DNA of 64,000 nt from the NCBI RefSeq assembly GCF_002895525.1, contig NZ_AZRL01000012.1:186001-250000 (forward strand), in the 5' to 3' direction. This document shows positions 10,375-18,344 of the stretch, one piece after another (within the stretch, counting starts at the first letter, position 1; every line of letters starts with the position of its first letter). Source of the DNA: Petrotoga olearia DSM 13574 (GTDB lineage: Bacteria > Thermotogota > Thermotogae > Petrotogales > Petrotogaceae). The notes below the pieces were generated by a model. It was not told where the DNA came from, did no database searches, and worked only from the letters and a program-made list of their open reading frames with translations. Made by a program: the position numbers and the translations under genes.

Positions 10375-10692
10375 ATGGAGATAAAAAAAGGCGACTGGGT
10401 TCAAATTCATTACATTGCTTTAAATCCTGAAGAAAGAGTTTCACATTTGCCGGAAGATACCAAAAAAGTACCGTTTGAAGTTAGAATAAAAGGATTTTTA
10501 GAAGATGAAAAGGCTGAAATAGGCGATATCGTAACCATTAAAACCCCTATTGGAAGAATAGTTAAAGGAAAATTGGAAAAAGTTAATCCTAGATATGAGC
10601 ATAACTTTGGAGAACCTATTCCCGAATTATTAAAAGTTAACAAGGATAAACTGCCTCTGTCTAGAGACAGAGGCGAAAAGCCTCTGAGTTAA
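10375..10692 (+). CDS. ortA: 2-amino-4-oxopentanoate thiolase, small subunit
   Basis: OrtA is the small subunit of the thiolase that splits 2-amino-4-oxopentanoate with CoA into acetyl-CoA and alanine. It is about 105 residues (PEDTKKVPFEVRIKG, KGKLEKVNPRY, HNFG..IPEL). An upstream in-frame TTG at 10357 overlaps the ord stop. ATG 10375, seven bases after AGGAGGT, is the clear start. The last 14 codons are part of a run of mutually exclusive hairpins (10653-10686), so the C-terminal SRDRGEKPLS tail looks shaped by RNA structure rather than by protein function. Confidence 0.9.
   Translation: MEIKKGDWVQIHYIALNPEERVSHLPEDTKKVPFEVRIKGFLEDEKAEIGDIVTIKTPIGRIVKGKLEKVNPRYEHNFGEPIPELLKVNKDKLPLSRDRGEKPLS
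10653..10686 (+). promoter_or_regulatory. Overlapping alternative hairpins at the 3' end of ortA
   Basis: GCCTCTGTC (10653-10661) pairs with GACAGAGGC (10666-10674) around TAGA. The second arm can instead pair, as CAGAGGC (10668-10674), with GCCTCTG (10680-10686) around GAAAA. The two folds exclude each other, as in attenuators. There is no T run. Confidence 0.6.
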
Positions 10693-10763
10693 CCAGCCTA
10701 ACTTCGAATTTTGGAATGCTAGAGCCAGTTCCTTGACCCGTTCGGTGGGTATCAAATATCTTG

Positions 10764-10838
10764 AAAGGAGGAAGAAAAATTACTGCATTTCTTTTCCTAC
10801 TAGAGTAATAAGCCAACTGCAGTAATTTTTCGAAAAAA
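10764..10838 (+). promoter_or_regulatory. ortB translation start region: SD, 13-bp hairpin, then ATG
   Basis: The only good SD (AAAGGAGG, 10764-10771) is far from the ortB ATG at 10839. Between them AAAAATTACTGCA (10775-10787) and TGCAGTAATTTTT (10818-10830) form a perfect 13-bp stem around a 30-nt loop. Folding it leaves 3+8 unpaired bases between SD and ATG, a normal spacing. Confidence 0.65.
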
Positions 10839-12257
10839 ATGGATAAATCGTACAAAGCTGTAATGGAAAGACAGATAGAAATCATCAAAAAGTCTGTAGG
10901 ACTTGATTACAATAGGTTTGAAATAGAAGGAATCTCATTTGATTATGAAAAAATGATGAATGAGTCGGGATTTTCAATTGAAGAAATTGAAAGGATTCAA
11001 AAAGAAACAGGTGTTGGGAACACTCCCCTTGTTGAATTAAAAAATATAAACAATTTGATTAAAAAATTGTCTGATAAAGGAAAAGGTGCAAGGATCTTTG
11101 TTAAAGATGAACAAACCAACCCATCCGGTTCTTTTAAAGATAGAAGGGCTTCTATAAGCGTATATATGGCAAAAAAATTAGGGTATGAAGGAGTTATTGC
11201 AGCAACAAGCGGTAATTATGGTGCCGCGGTAGCTTCTCAAGCCGCTAAAAGAGGATTAAAATCTATTATAATTCAAGAATGTTTTGATTCCCGAGGCGTT
11301 GGTCAGCCTGAAATCTTAGAAAAAGAAAGATCGTGTGCTGCTTATGGAAGCGAAGTTGTCCAAGTAAGTGTAGGGCCTGAATTGTTTTATTATACTCTTC
11401 TTCTTCTTGAAGAAACCGGATTTTTTAACGCATCGCTTTACTCACCTTTTGGTATTGCGGGAATAGAAACGTTAGGTATGGAGATAGCGAATCAAACCAA
11501 AGAATTCACAGGGAAATTTCCCGATGTCGTTGTTAGTACCCATGCTGGAGGAGGTTTAACAACTGGAACCGCTAGAGGATTAAAAAAAGCTGGGGCATTT
11601 TCAACTAAGGTTATTGGTGCAAGTGTTGATTTAAGAGGTTTACATATGGCTTCCGATAAAGATTTCAATAGAAAATCTTTCACTACAGGACACACTGGAT
11701 TCGGGATTCCATTTGCGGTTTTTCCTGACCGATCCGATGTTCCAAGAAATGCCGCAAGGGTTCTGAGGTATATGGACAGGTATGTTCTTGTAACTCAAGG
11801 GGAAGTATTCTATATGACTGAATTACTTGCAAAACTCGAAGGGCTACAAAGAGGACCAGCTGGCAATACTTCGTTGGTTGCAGCCTTTGCTTTGGCAAGG
11901 GAAATGAATGAGGATGAAATAATAGTTGTAAACGAAACAGAATACACAGGAGCTGGAAAGTTACCAAGTGCTCAACTCACTTTTGCCAAAGAAAATGGGA
12001 TTCAAGTAATATTGGGCGATCCAATAAAAGATGACATACCAGGGGAAAGAATTGTGATACCTGAAGATCCTTCACAAATAGACTACATTGAAATTCCAAT
12101 GTCTCAATTGAAAGAATCGTATATAAACCAACTTATAAAAAGACTTGGAAAAACTGATTTTACTCAAAAAGAAATTCAATTCATATCAGAAGAAATAAGA
12201 GAAGATGAGGATTCGGTAATAAACTTGATTAAAAAGGTAAAGGAGGAGACTTTATGA
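10839..12257 (+). CDS. ortB: 2-amino-4-oxopentanoate thiolase, PLP subunit
   Basis: OrtB is the pyridoxal-phosphate subunit of the thiolase, from the threonine synthase/cysteine synthase fold family. The PLP lysine is K100 in SGSFKDR, with the SGNYGAAVA phosphate loop following and the glycine-rich AGGGLTTGTARG region in the middle. The length is 472 residues. In-frame upstream sequence has a stop at 10809 and no start before ATG 10839, which lacks an adjacent SD (see the hairpin entry). The stop overlaps the oraS start (ATGA). Confidence 0.93.
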   Translation: MDKSYKAVMERQIEIIKKSVGLDYNRFEIEGISFDYEKMMNESGFSIEEIERIQKETGVGNTPLVELKNINNLIKKLSDKGKGARIFVKDEQTNPSGSFKDRRASISVYMAKKLGYEGVIAATSGNYGAAVASQAAKRGLKSIIIQECFDSRGVGQPEILEKERSCAAYGSEVVQVSVGPELFYYTLLLLEETGFFNASLYSPFGIAGIETLGMEIANQTKEFTGKFPDVVVSTHAGGGLTTGTARGLKKAGAFSTKVIGASVDLRGLHMASDKDFNRKSFTTGHTGFGIPFAVFPDRSDVPRNAARVLRYMDRYVLVTQGEVFYMTELLAKLEGLQRGPAGNTSLVAAFALAREMNEDEIIVVNETEYTGAGKLPSAQLTFAKENGIQVILGDPIKDDIPGERIVIPEDPSQIDYIEIPMSQLKESYINQLIKRLGKTDFTQKEIQFISEEIREDEDSVINLIKKVKEETL

Positions 12258-12640
12258 AAGAAAGAGCTGATGACTTTCAGGAAAGGTCAAAGAAGCTTCA
12301 AAATATGAATGATGAGGAATTAGACAATTATTTTTGGGAATTAGTTGAAAAGGTAGTAGACCCTTTGGTAAATCTTGCAGAAACACATACCTCTCCTTCT
12401 ATAGAAAGGTCTGTATTGTTGAGAATGGGGTTTAATTCTCTTCAGGCAAAAGCGCTGGTTGATAAGATTGAAGAAGAAAATTTATTGTCAAAAGGAGCGG
12501 GGAATGTGGTCTACAAAATCGCAAAACAAAAAAATATAGGAATAATGCAAGCTGGCGATGCACTACTAAAAGGGGAACTTTGGGATGATGTAGAGAAGAT
12601 CTTTAGAGGTGGTGATACAAGTGGAACTTCAACCAAATGA
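12254..12640 (+). CDS. oraS: D-ornithine 4,5-aminomutase, small subunit
   Basis: OraS (128 residues) is the small subunit of the adenosylcobalamin- and PLP-dependent D-ornithine 4,5-aminomutase, which converts D-ornithine to 2,4-diaminopentanoate. The protein is helical, with a conserved-looking core (ERADDFQERSKKLQ, ERSVLLRMGFNS, GAGNVVYKIA). It starts at ATG 12254, overlapping the ortB stop by 4 bp, with SD AAAGGAGGA. Its last codons overlap the start of oraE, giving tight 1:1 coupling of the two subunits. Confidence 0.92.
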   Translation: MKERADDFQERSKKLQNMNDEELDNYFWELVEKVVDPLVNLAETHTSPSIERSVLLRMGFNSLQAKALVDKIEEENLLSKGAGNVVYKIAKQKNIGIMQAGDALLKGELWDDVEKIFRGGDTSGTSTK

Positions 12641-14819
12641 AAAGATCAACATAGAAGAAATTTTAAGTGATTTGGAACATTATATCCCCAGAAGAAAGGG
12701 ATGGACTTGGAGAAAAAAATTACCTGAAGGAACCAAAAAAAGCGATTTTAATTACTATGAGATAAGTGAGGATCTGAAAAACTCACTCCCTCTTCCCGCA
12801 GCTCATTACTTTGATAACCTAGACCCACAGCCAGACACGGTGATAACATCCGAAATCGCTTCAGGAAGATTTGAGGAAGATATTAGAAGAATGCGAATGG
12901 CTGCGTGGCATGGAGCAGACCATATAATGGTCATAAGAACACTCGGCCAAAGCCACATAGACGGTCTTATAGAAGGAACTCCTGAAGGTATTGGTGGGAT
13001 ACCAATAACGAGAAAACAGTTGAGGGCAACTAGAAAAGCACTTGATTTAATTGAAGACGAGGTTGGTAGGCCCATAAACTTTCACAGTTATGTTTCAGGT
13101 GTAGCTGGCCCTGAAATAGCTGTGTTATTTTCTGAAGAGGGGGTTAATGGAGCTCACCAAGATCCACAGTACAATATTTTGTACAGAGGTATTAATCCAA
13201 TTAGATCTTTTGTGGATGCTGCCGTTGCTAAAAAAGTAATGGCTTGGGCGAATATACTTCAAATTGATGGTGCCCATAACGCCAACGCTTCAGCTAAAAA
13301 AGCCAGAAACGTTATGCCTGAACTTTTGGTCCAACATGCTATAAACTCTCTATTTTCATTAAAAGTAGGCATGAAAAAAGAAAATATCGCTCTATCAACC
13401 GTTCCACCTGTAGTTTCACCTTCTCCTGAGTTCAGAATCAACTTAGTCTATGCCGTTACATTGAGAGAACTATTTAAAGGTTACAAGTTCAGGGCTCAAA
13501 TGAACACAAGGTACATTGAATCCGATTTATTCGATGCAACGAGAATACACGTTTTAAACACTCTCATTTCTCGGTTGACTTCCGCAGACATTCAATCAAC
13601 TATTACTCCCGATGAAGGAAGAAATGTGCCTTGGCACGTTAACTCTATAAGAGGTGTAGAAACAGCTAAACATACATTGATATCAGCAGATAATATTAAA
13701 CAATACCTCAAAATTGATGAAGAAAAAATTAGAAAAGAAGTAAGAGAATTGAAGATGCGAGCTATATTGATGCTTGAAGAAATAATAGAAATGGGTGGAT
13801 ATTTTGAAGCCTTGGAAAATGGTATGTTTGTAGATAACGGATACTATCCTGAAAGAGCAGGAGACGGAATAGTTAGAAAAAAGAACGGAGAAATAGCAGC
13901 AGGCTCAGTGGTACCAAGGGATAAAGATTATATGGCTCCTGTCTGTGAACATTTTGGATACAACGTCTTACCTAAAGGATTAGAAAAACCTTGCGATTTA
14001 ATCGGTGGTTGTACCTTACATAACAGAGAAAAGATTCAATTTATTGATGAGTTAGATGAGAGTGATAACGTTGAAAAAAGATTACGAGATATAAAAGAAT
14101 ACAAAGAAAATAATCTCATAAAGCCAGAAGTTGAATGGAGTTACGATGGTTGGATACAACTTGACATGACAATCCCTGAATCTGAAGAGTACGCAAAAGC
14201 AGCAGCGGTTGAAATATGTAAAAAAATGGGATTAGAAGATATTCATGTTATTCATTCAGCCGTTTTACATCCATCAGAGGGGACTTATCTTGAATTGAAG
14301 GCAAAAGTACCTTTTTTTGTTAAAAAGGATGAATTAGAACTCCCAAAAAAGAATGAAGTGATGAGTGATGAAGAACTTTTTGACTTTTTTAGTAAACACA
14401 AGGTCAAAGTAGTAGCCGGAACGATAGGTAACGATGAACACAACATAGGTATCAGAGAAATACTAGATATAAAACATGGAGGAATAGAGAAATACGGAAT
14501 AAACTATGTTTATCTAGGAACTTCTGTGCCACCAGAAAAAATCATAGATAGTGCGATAGAAGTGGGAGCCCAGGCGGTTTTAGCTTCTATGATTATTACT
14601 CATAACGATGTCCATGTCGAAAATATGAAAAAGCTACATGAAATTGCTGTAGAAAAAGGAGTTAGAGATAAATTATTACTCATCGTTGGAGGAACTCAGA
14701 TAACCAATGATTTGGCGATAAATAGTTACATGGACGCTGGCTTTGGAAGAGGAACCAAGGGAAATCACGTTGCTACATTTTTGGCTAAGAAGTTAAAAGA
14801 AAGAGAGCATAGCAAATAA
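12621..14819 (+). CDS. oraE: D-ornithine 4,5-aminomutase, large (B12/PLP) subunit
   Basis: OraE is the catalytic subunit with an N-terminal PLP-binding TIM barrel and a C-terminal B12 Rossmann domain. The cobalamin motif DxHxxG is present as DEHNIG. The lysine eleven residues after its histidine (DIKHGG) matches the lysine that binds PLP in the resting Clostridium sticklandii enzyme. The frame is open to GTG 12609, but GTG 12621 (MELQPNEK) has the better SD (AGAGGTGGTGA). Either way it overlaps oraS. It is the last gene of the operon; no ornithine racemase is encoded here. Confidence 0.95.
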   Translation: MELQPNEKINIEEILSDLEHYIPRRKGWTWRKKLPEGTKKSDFNYYEISEDLKNSLPLPAAHYFDNLDPQPDTVITSEIASGRFEEDIRRMRMAAWHGADHIMVIRTLGQSHIDGLIEGTPEGIGGIPITRKQLRATRKALDLIEDEVGRPINFHSYVSGVAGPEIAVLFSEEGVNGAHQDPQYNILYRGINPIRSFVDAAVAKKVMAWANILQIDGAHNANASAKKARNVMPELLVQHAINSLFSLKVGMKKENIALSTVPPVVSPSPEFRINLVYAVTLRELFKGYKFRAQMNTRYIESDLFDATRIHVLNTLISRLTSADIQSTITPDEGRNVPWHVNSIRGVETAKHTLISADNIKQYLKIDEEKIRKEVRELKMRAILMLEEIIEMGGYFEALENGMFVDNGYYPERAGDGIVRKKNGEIAAGSVVPRDKDYMAPVCEHFGYNVLPKGLEKPCDLIGGCTLHNREKIQFIDELDESDNVEKRLRDIKEYKENNLIKPEVEWSYDGWIQLDMTIPESEEYAKAAAVEICKKMGLEDIHVIHSAVLHPSEGTYLELKAKVPFFVKKDELELPKKNEVMSDEELFDFFSKHKVKVVAGTIGNDEHNIGIREILDIKHGGIEKYGINYVYLGTSVPPEKIIDSAIEVGAQAVLASMIITHNDVHVENMKKLHEIAVEKGVRDKLLLIVGGTQITNDLAINSYMDAGFGRGTKGNHVATFLAKKLKEREHSK

Positions 14820-14837
14820 TTTTTAATTAATTTATTC

Positions 14838-14866
14838 TTGCTTTAAATCTTTTTTTAGTGTAAAAT
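14838..14866 (+). promoter_or_regulatory. dnaN promoter
   Basis: TTGCTT (14838-14843) and TAAAAT (14861-14866) are exactly 17 bp apart, 44 bp before the dnaN ATG. Confidence 0.75.
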
Positions 14867-14909
14867 TAAAATAGTGAAACCCTAATTCTTCCAAAGGGAG
14901 GAAAATTCG

Positions 14910-16022
14910 ATGTCGTTTGAAATAGATACAAGGGTTTTAAAAAATGCTGTTCAATTAACCAGCAACGCTGTTTCAAGAAAAACAGTTAACCCTATTTTGA
15001 AAGGAATAAAATTAACTGTAGAAGAAGACGTGTTACATATTTATGCCACAGATTTACAGACTGGTTTTCACAAATGGTTGAAGGTTAAAGACAACGATGA
15101 AGATTTTTCTACAGTGGTGGAACAGACAATTTTTTTGGAAATACTATCAAATCTCACTTCTGACATAATTACGATCACTTTGGATGGAGTTTTGAAAATT
15201 TCAGGTGGAAATTCTGTATTTCGATTACCTACGATGGATCCTGATGAATTTCCTTCCTTGGCCTTCGACGTTACAGGGAACTCTATTACATTGGATAGAA
15301 AAATTATTACTAATATGATCGATAAGGTGATTTTTTGCGCTTTAAAAGATTCTTCTTCTCTTTCGCGCAGTTTAAATGCCGTTTACTGGGACTTTAGGCA
15401 GGGAGGGTTTTTGAATTTAGTTGCCACGGATTCATATAGATTAGCCCTTTCTGAAAGTAAGTTGGAAGATGATAATATTCTTTCACCATTTCTATTATCC
15501 CTAAAAAGTATGGATGAATTAAAAACGATACTCTCTTCCGCAAAAATGGAGAATATAAGAGTAGTCCAAAGTGGTTCTCAAATTCTTTTTGATTTTGAAG
15601 AAGATAATAACCAGTTGATTTTTAACGTTATAGACGCAGAGTTTCCTAATTATTTGGGTATAATTCCCCAGAGTTTTATAACAAAGATCAGGGCTAAGAC
15701 CTCGGAATTTTTGGCTATTATGAAAAGGATGTCTATAACAGCCGGAAGTGAGGAATATACTTTATTAAATATTGAAGATGGAAGAATCCAGTTTTATGCA
15801 AGTTCTCCGGATGTTGGTGAAGCAAAAGAATCGATAGATGTCGAGCAAGAAGGCAAAAATATTGAGATCGCCTATTCCCCAAGATATTTCAGGGAGGCAT
15901 TAGAAAGAATAGAGACTGTGGAATTTGAGTTTGATATATCCGACGAGGAAAAACCTACCATTTTAAAGCCTTTAGAGGACAACAGTTACATGTTCATAAT
16001 AATGCCAAAGAGGAAAAGTTGA
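14910..16022 (+). CDS. dnaN: DNA polymerase III sliding clamp (beta subunit)
   Basis: DnaN forms the ring that tethers DNA polymerase III to DNA. The 370 residues cover three clamp repeats; recognisable stretches include VNPILKGIKL, YATDLQTG, VATDSYRLALSES and the C-terminal FIIMPKR tail typical of clamps (ending IIMPKRKS). The SD AAAGGGAGG precedes ATG 14910. It is not next to dnaA or recF; instead it heads a group with ispF, nfi, an MFS gene and comM, with 3 bp to ispF. Confidence 0.96.
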   Translation: MSFEIDTRVLKNAVQLTSNAVSRKTVNPILKGIKLTVEEDVLHIYATDLQTGFHKWLKVKDNDEDFSTVVEQTIFLEILSNLTSDIITITLDGVLKISGGNSVFRLPTMDPDEFPSLAFDVTGNSITLDRKIITNMIDKVIFCALKDSSSLSRSLNAVYWDFRQGGFLNLVATDSYRLALSESKLEDDNILSPFLLSLKSMDELKTILSSAKMENIRVVQSGSQILFDFEEDNNQLIFNVIDAEFPNYLGIIPQSFITKIRAKTSEFLAIMKRMSITAGSEEYTLLNIEDGRIQFYASSPDVGEAKESIDVEQEGKNIEIAYSPRYFREALERIETVEFEFDISDEEKPTILKPLEDNSYMFIIMPKRKS

Positions 16023-16025
16023 AGC

Positions 16026-16514
16026 ATGTTAAAAATTGGTTTTGGTTACGATGTTCATCCTTTTGTTGAAAATAGAAGATTGGTATTGGGTGGAGTCGTT
16101 ATAAATCATCCTAAAGGTTATGGATTGGCAGGTCATTCGGATGGAGACGTGTTTTTTCATGCAATAATTGATAGTTTATTAGGGATGTGCGGTTTGGGGT
16201 CAATAGGGGAGTACTTTCCTGAAAGTAAAGAGTTTGAAAATATTAGTAGCTCAATCTTATTAGAAAAGACTATAGATTTGATTAAAAAAAGATATATTGT
16301 TAAGATAAATAATATTGATACGGTAATCATATCTAATAGTGTAAATATCAGTTCAATATCAGGTCAAATAAAAAATAACACCTCGCGTATCTTAAATTTA
16401 GAAGTGAGTCGAATAAACTTAAAAGGGAAAAGTGGTAATGGGCTGGGGGTTGGAGGAAATGATCAAGGTATAGAAGTTTATTGTACAGCCTTAGGTGAGG
16501 TAGGTGAAATATAA
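16026..16514 (+). CDS. ispF: 2-C-methyl-D-erythritol 2,4-cyclodiphosphate synthase
   Basis: IspF makes the cyclodiphosphate intermediate of the MEP isoprenoid pathway. Metal ligands D9, H11 and H45 are in place (GYDVH, SDGDVFFH). The usual C-terminal TTTE motif is replaced by KSGNG, as I recall for Thermotoga homologues. ATG 16026 is 3 bp after the dnaN stop, with a weak SD. The gene's 3' end overlaps the start of nfi by 11 bp. Confidence 0.94.
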   Translation: MLKIGFGYDVHPFVENRRLVLGGVVINHPKGYGLAGHSDGDVFFHAIIDSLLGMCGLGSIGEYFPESKEFENISSSILLEKTIDLIKKRYIVKINNIDTVIISNSVNISSISGQIKNNTSRILNLEVSRINLKGKSGNGLGVGGNDQGIEVYCTALGEVGEI

Positions 16515-17169
16515 ACTCGTTCATAGCTTCGATATGTCTCCCAAAGATATGATCAAAATACAGAAACAGTTAGCTAAAGAGGTTAAATTAAGCCATTTTT
16601 CTGATGTACCAAACTTAGTATGTGGTGTTGATCTTTCCTTTCAAAAAGACGAAGGATTAGCTGTGATCGTTACTATGAATTTTAAAAAATTATCGGTGAT
16701 CGATGTAACATATGCCGTGGATAGGGTTACCTTACCTTATATTCCCGGTCTTCTAGCTTTTAGAGAGCTTCCCATCTTTTTAAAAGCTTGGGAAAAACTT
16801 CAAATTGAACCTGATATAGTTTTTTTTGATGGTCAAGGCTATGCCCATCCTAGAAGGATGGGCATAGCTACACACGCATCTTTTTTTATTGAAAAACCTA
16901 CTATAGGAATCGCTAAATCTAAATTAATTGGTGAATACGAAGAGCCGGGAAAGAAAAAGGGTGAATTTACATTTCTGTACCATAAAGATGAGAAAATAGG
17001 AATAGTGTTGAGAACAAGAGATAATGTAAAACCTGTATTCGTATCTCCCGGCAACTTGGTGGATTTCAATAACGCTTTAGATTTCACTTATCATTTTTCC
17101 ACGAAGTATAAAATTCCTGAGATAACTCGAAAGGCACACTTATACACTCAAAGTTTAAAACAGAGGTGA
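16504..17169 (+). CDS. nfi: Endonuclease V
   Basis: Endonuclease V nicks DNA one base 3' of deoxyinosine (and may act on inosine RNA). It is 221 residues. Catalytic D43 (GVDLSF), the wedge Y79-I-P-G-L-L and D109 (FFDGQGYAHPRRMG) are all present. It starts at GTG 16504 with SD TGAGGTAGGTG inside ispF; the two genes overlap. The next gene overlaps its stop. Confidence 0.95.
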   Translation: MKYKLVHSFDMSPKDMIKIQKQLAKEVKLSHFSDVPNLVCGVDLSFQKDEGLAVIVTMNFKKLSVIDVTYAVDRVTLPYIPGLLAFRELPIFLKAWEKLQIEPDIVFFDGQGYAHPRRMGIATHASFFIEKPTIGIAKSKLIGEYEEPGKKKGEFTFLYHKDEKIGIVLRTRDNVKPVFVSPGNLVDFNNALDFTYHFSTKYKIPEITRKAHLYTQSLKQR

Positions 17170-18314
17170 GGTTGTTGACCCAAAAAAATACCAGAAATTT
17201 CATATACCTCTCAATGATCGTATTTTCTATGGTTATGAACACTCTTGCTCCTCTTATGACTTCCATTCAAGAAAGATTTTCAGTTTCGATAACTATTTCT
17301 TCTTCATTACCGTTTATAAGTACCTTTGGTACGATGCTATCTAATTTTATAGGTAGCTTTTTTATCGCCCAGATAGGTTATAAAAATTTTTTGACAGGTG
17401 GTTTTATTGTTCAGATTTTGGGTTTGTTTTTATTTGCAACTGCATTTAATTTTCCCATGGTTGTATTATCAGTTTTCTTATTGGGGGTAGCCACAGGTGC
17501 TACTTTTATGACTTTAACTTCTGCTTTTTCTCACCTTGATAGAAAAATCCAAAATTTTGGATTTTTAAATGCAAGTTTTGGGATCGGAGGTATAATAGCC
17601 CCTCTTTTAGTTAGCTTATTTTTAGTTATGAATTTAGATTTTAGATTTGTGTATTTTATTCACTTAATTTTAATTTCTTTACTTTGGGTTTTTGTTTTAA
17701 TTTATAAACCCATTCAAAACATAAAGTATGAAGCGATTAAATTTAAGGAAGCCACAGGTATAATAAGAAAAAGATTTGTTTATTTATCATTGTTGATATT
17801 CTTATTTTATTCTGGAAGTGAAATAGGCATAATAACATGGAGTGGGAACCTTTTCCATGATGTTTTTAACTATTCTAAAGAATTTTCATCTGTAATTATA
17901 AGTTTATTTTGGGTAGTTTTTACCTTTGGTAGGGCAATTACGGAATTTTTAAACAGAAAATTAACAGAATTGGGTACCATTTTGTACTTCTCTATTTCTC
18001 TTATAATAAGTCTTGCGTTGTTACTGATATTTCAACACTTTATTTTCTTTCTTTTCGTTGGTTTTAGTTTATCTGCCATTTTTCCAAGTATTCAAAAATA
18101 CTCCAACCAAAATCTCCCAAAGAGAATCTTAGGGATGTACAATGGGTTGGCTTTTGGTTCCACTGGGATTGGAGCTATGATAATCGCAACTTCCATGGGG
18201 GTAATTGGTGATATTAATTTTAATATCTCCTACGCCATTCCTTTTTTTACTTTTGCCATCATCATTTTTATCACCCAAAAATTGGGTAAGGAGAAATTAG
18301 ATAATGGCAATTGA
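17166..18314 (+). CDS. MFS transporter of unknown substrate
   Basis: This is a 12-helix major facilitator superfamily protein of about 380 residues. Hydrophobic helices cover the length, with a central polar loop near residues 180-200. The GTG at 17166 overlaps the nfi stop, but GAGGTGAGG there is also a good SD for TTG 17172 or 17175, so the true start may be 2-3 codons later. The AFNFPMVVLSVFLLGVATGATF segment is a typical helix 4; there is no motif that gives the substrate. Confidence 0.85.
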   Translation: MRLLTQKNTRNFIYLSMIVFSMVMNTLAPLMTSIQERFSVSITISSSLPFISTFGTMLSNFIGSFFIAQIGYKNFLTGGFIVQILGLFLFATAFNFPMVVLSVFLLGVATGATFMTLTSAFSHLDRKIQNFGFLNASFGIGGIIAPLLVSLFLVMNLDFRFVYFIHLILISLLWVFVLIYKPIQNIKYEAIKFKEATGIIRKRFVYLSLLIFLFYSGSEIGIITWSGNLFHDVFNYSKEFSSVIISLFWVVFTFGRAITEFLNRKLTELGTILYFSISLIISLALLLIFQHFIFFLFVGFSLSAIFPSIQKYSNQNLPKRILGMYNGLAFGSTGIGAMIIATSMGVIGDINFNISYAIPFFTFAIIIFITQKLGKEKLDNGN

Positions 18315-18344
18315 AATTAAAAAGCGTACCCAAAGGGGGGGAAG

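Noticed and set aside
10690-10838. Possible cobalamin riboswitch before the B12-dependent genes (AGCCAG followed by GACC)
   Set aside because: The B12 box is interrupted by extra bases, the other conserved blocks are missing, and the spacer sits before ortB rather than at the operon start.
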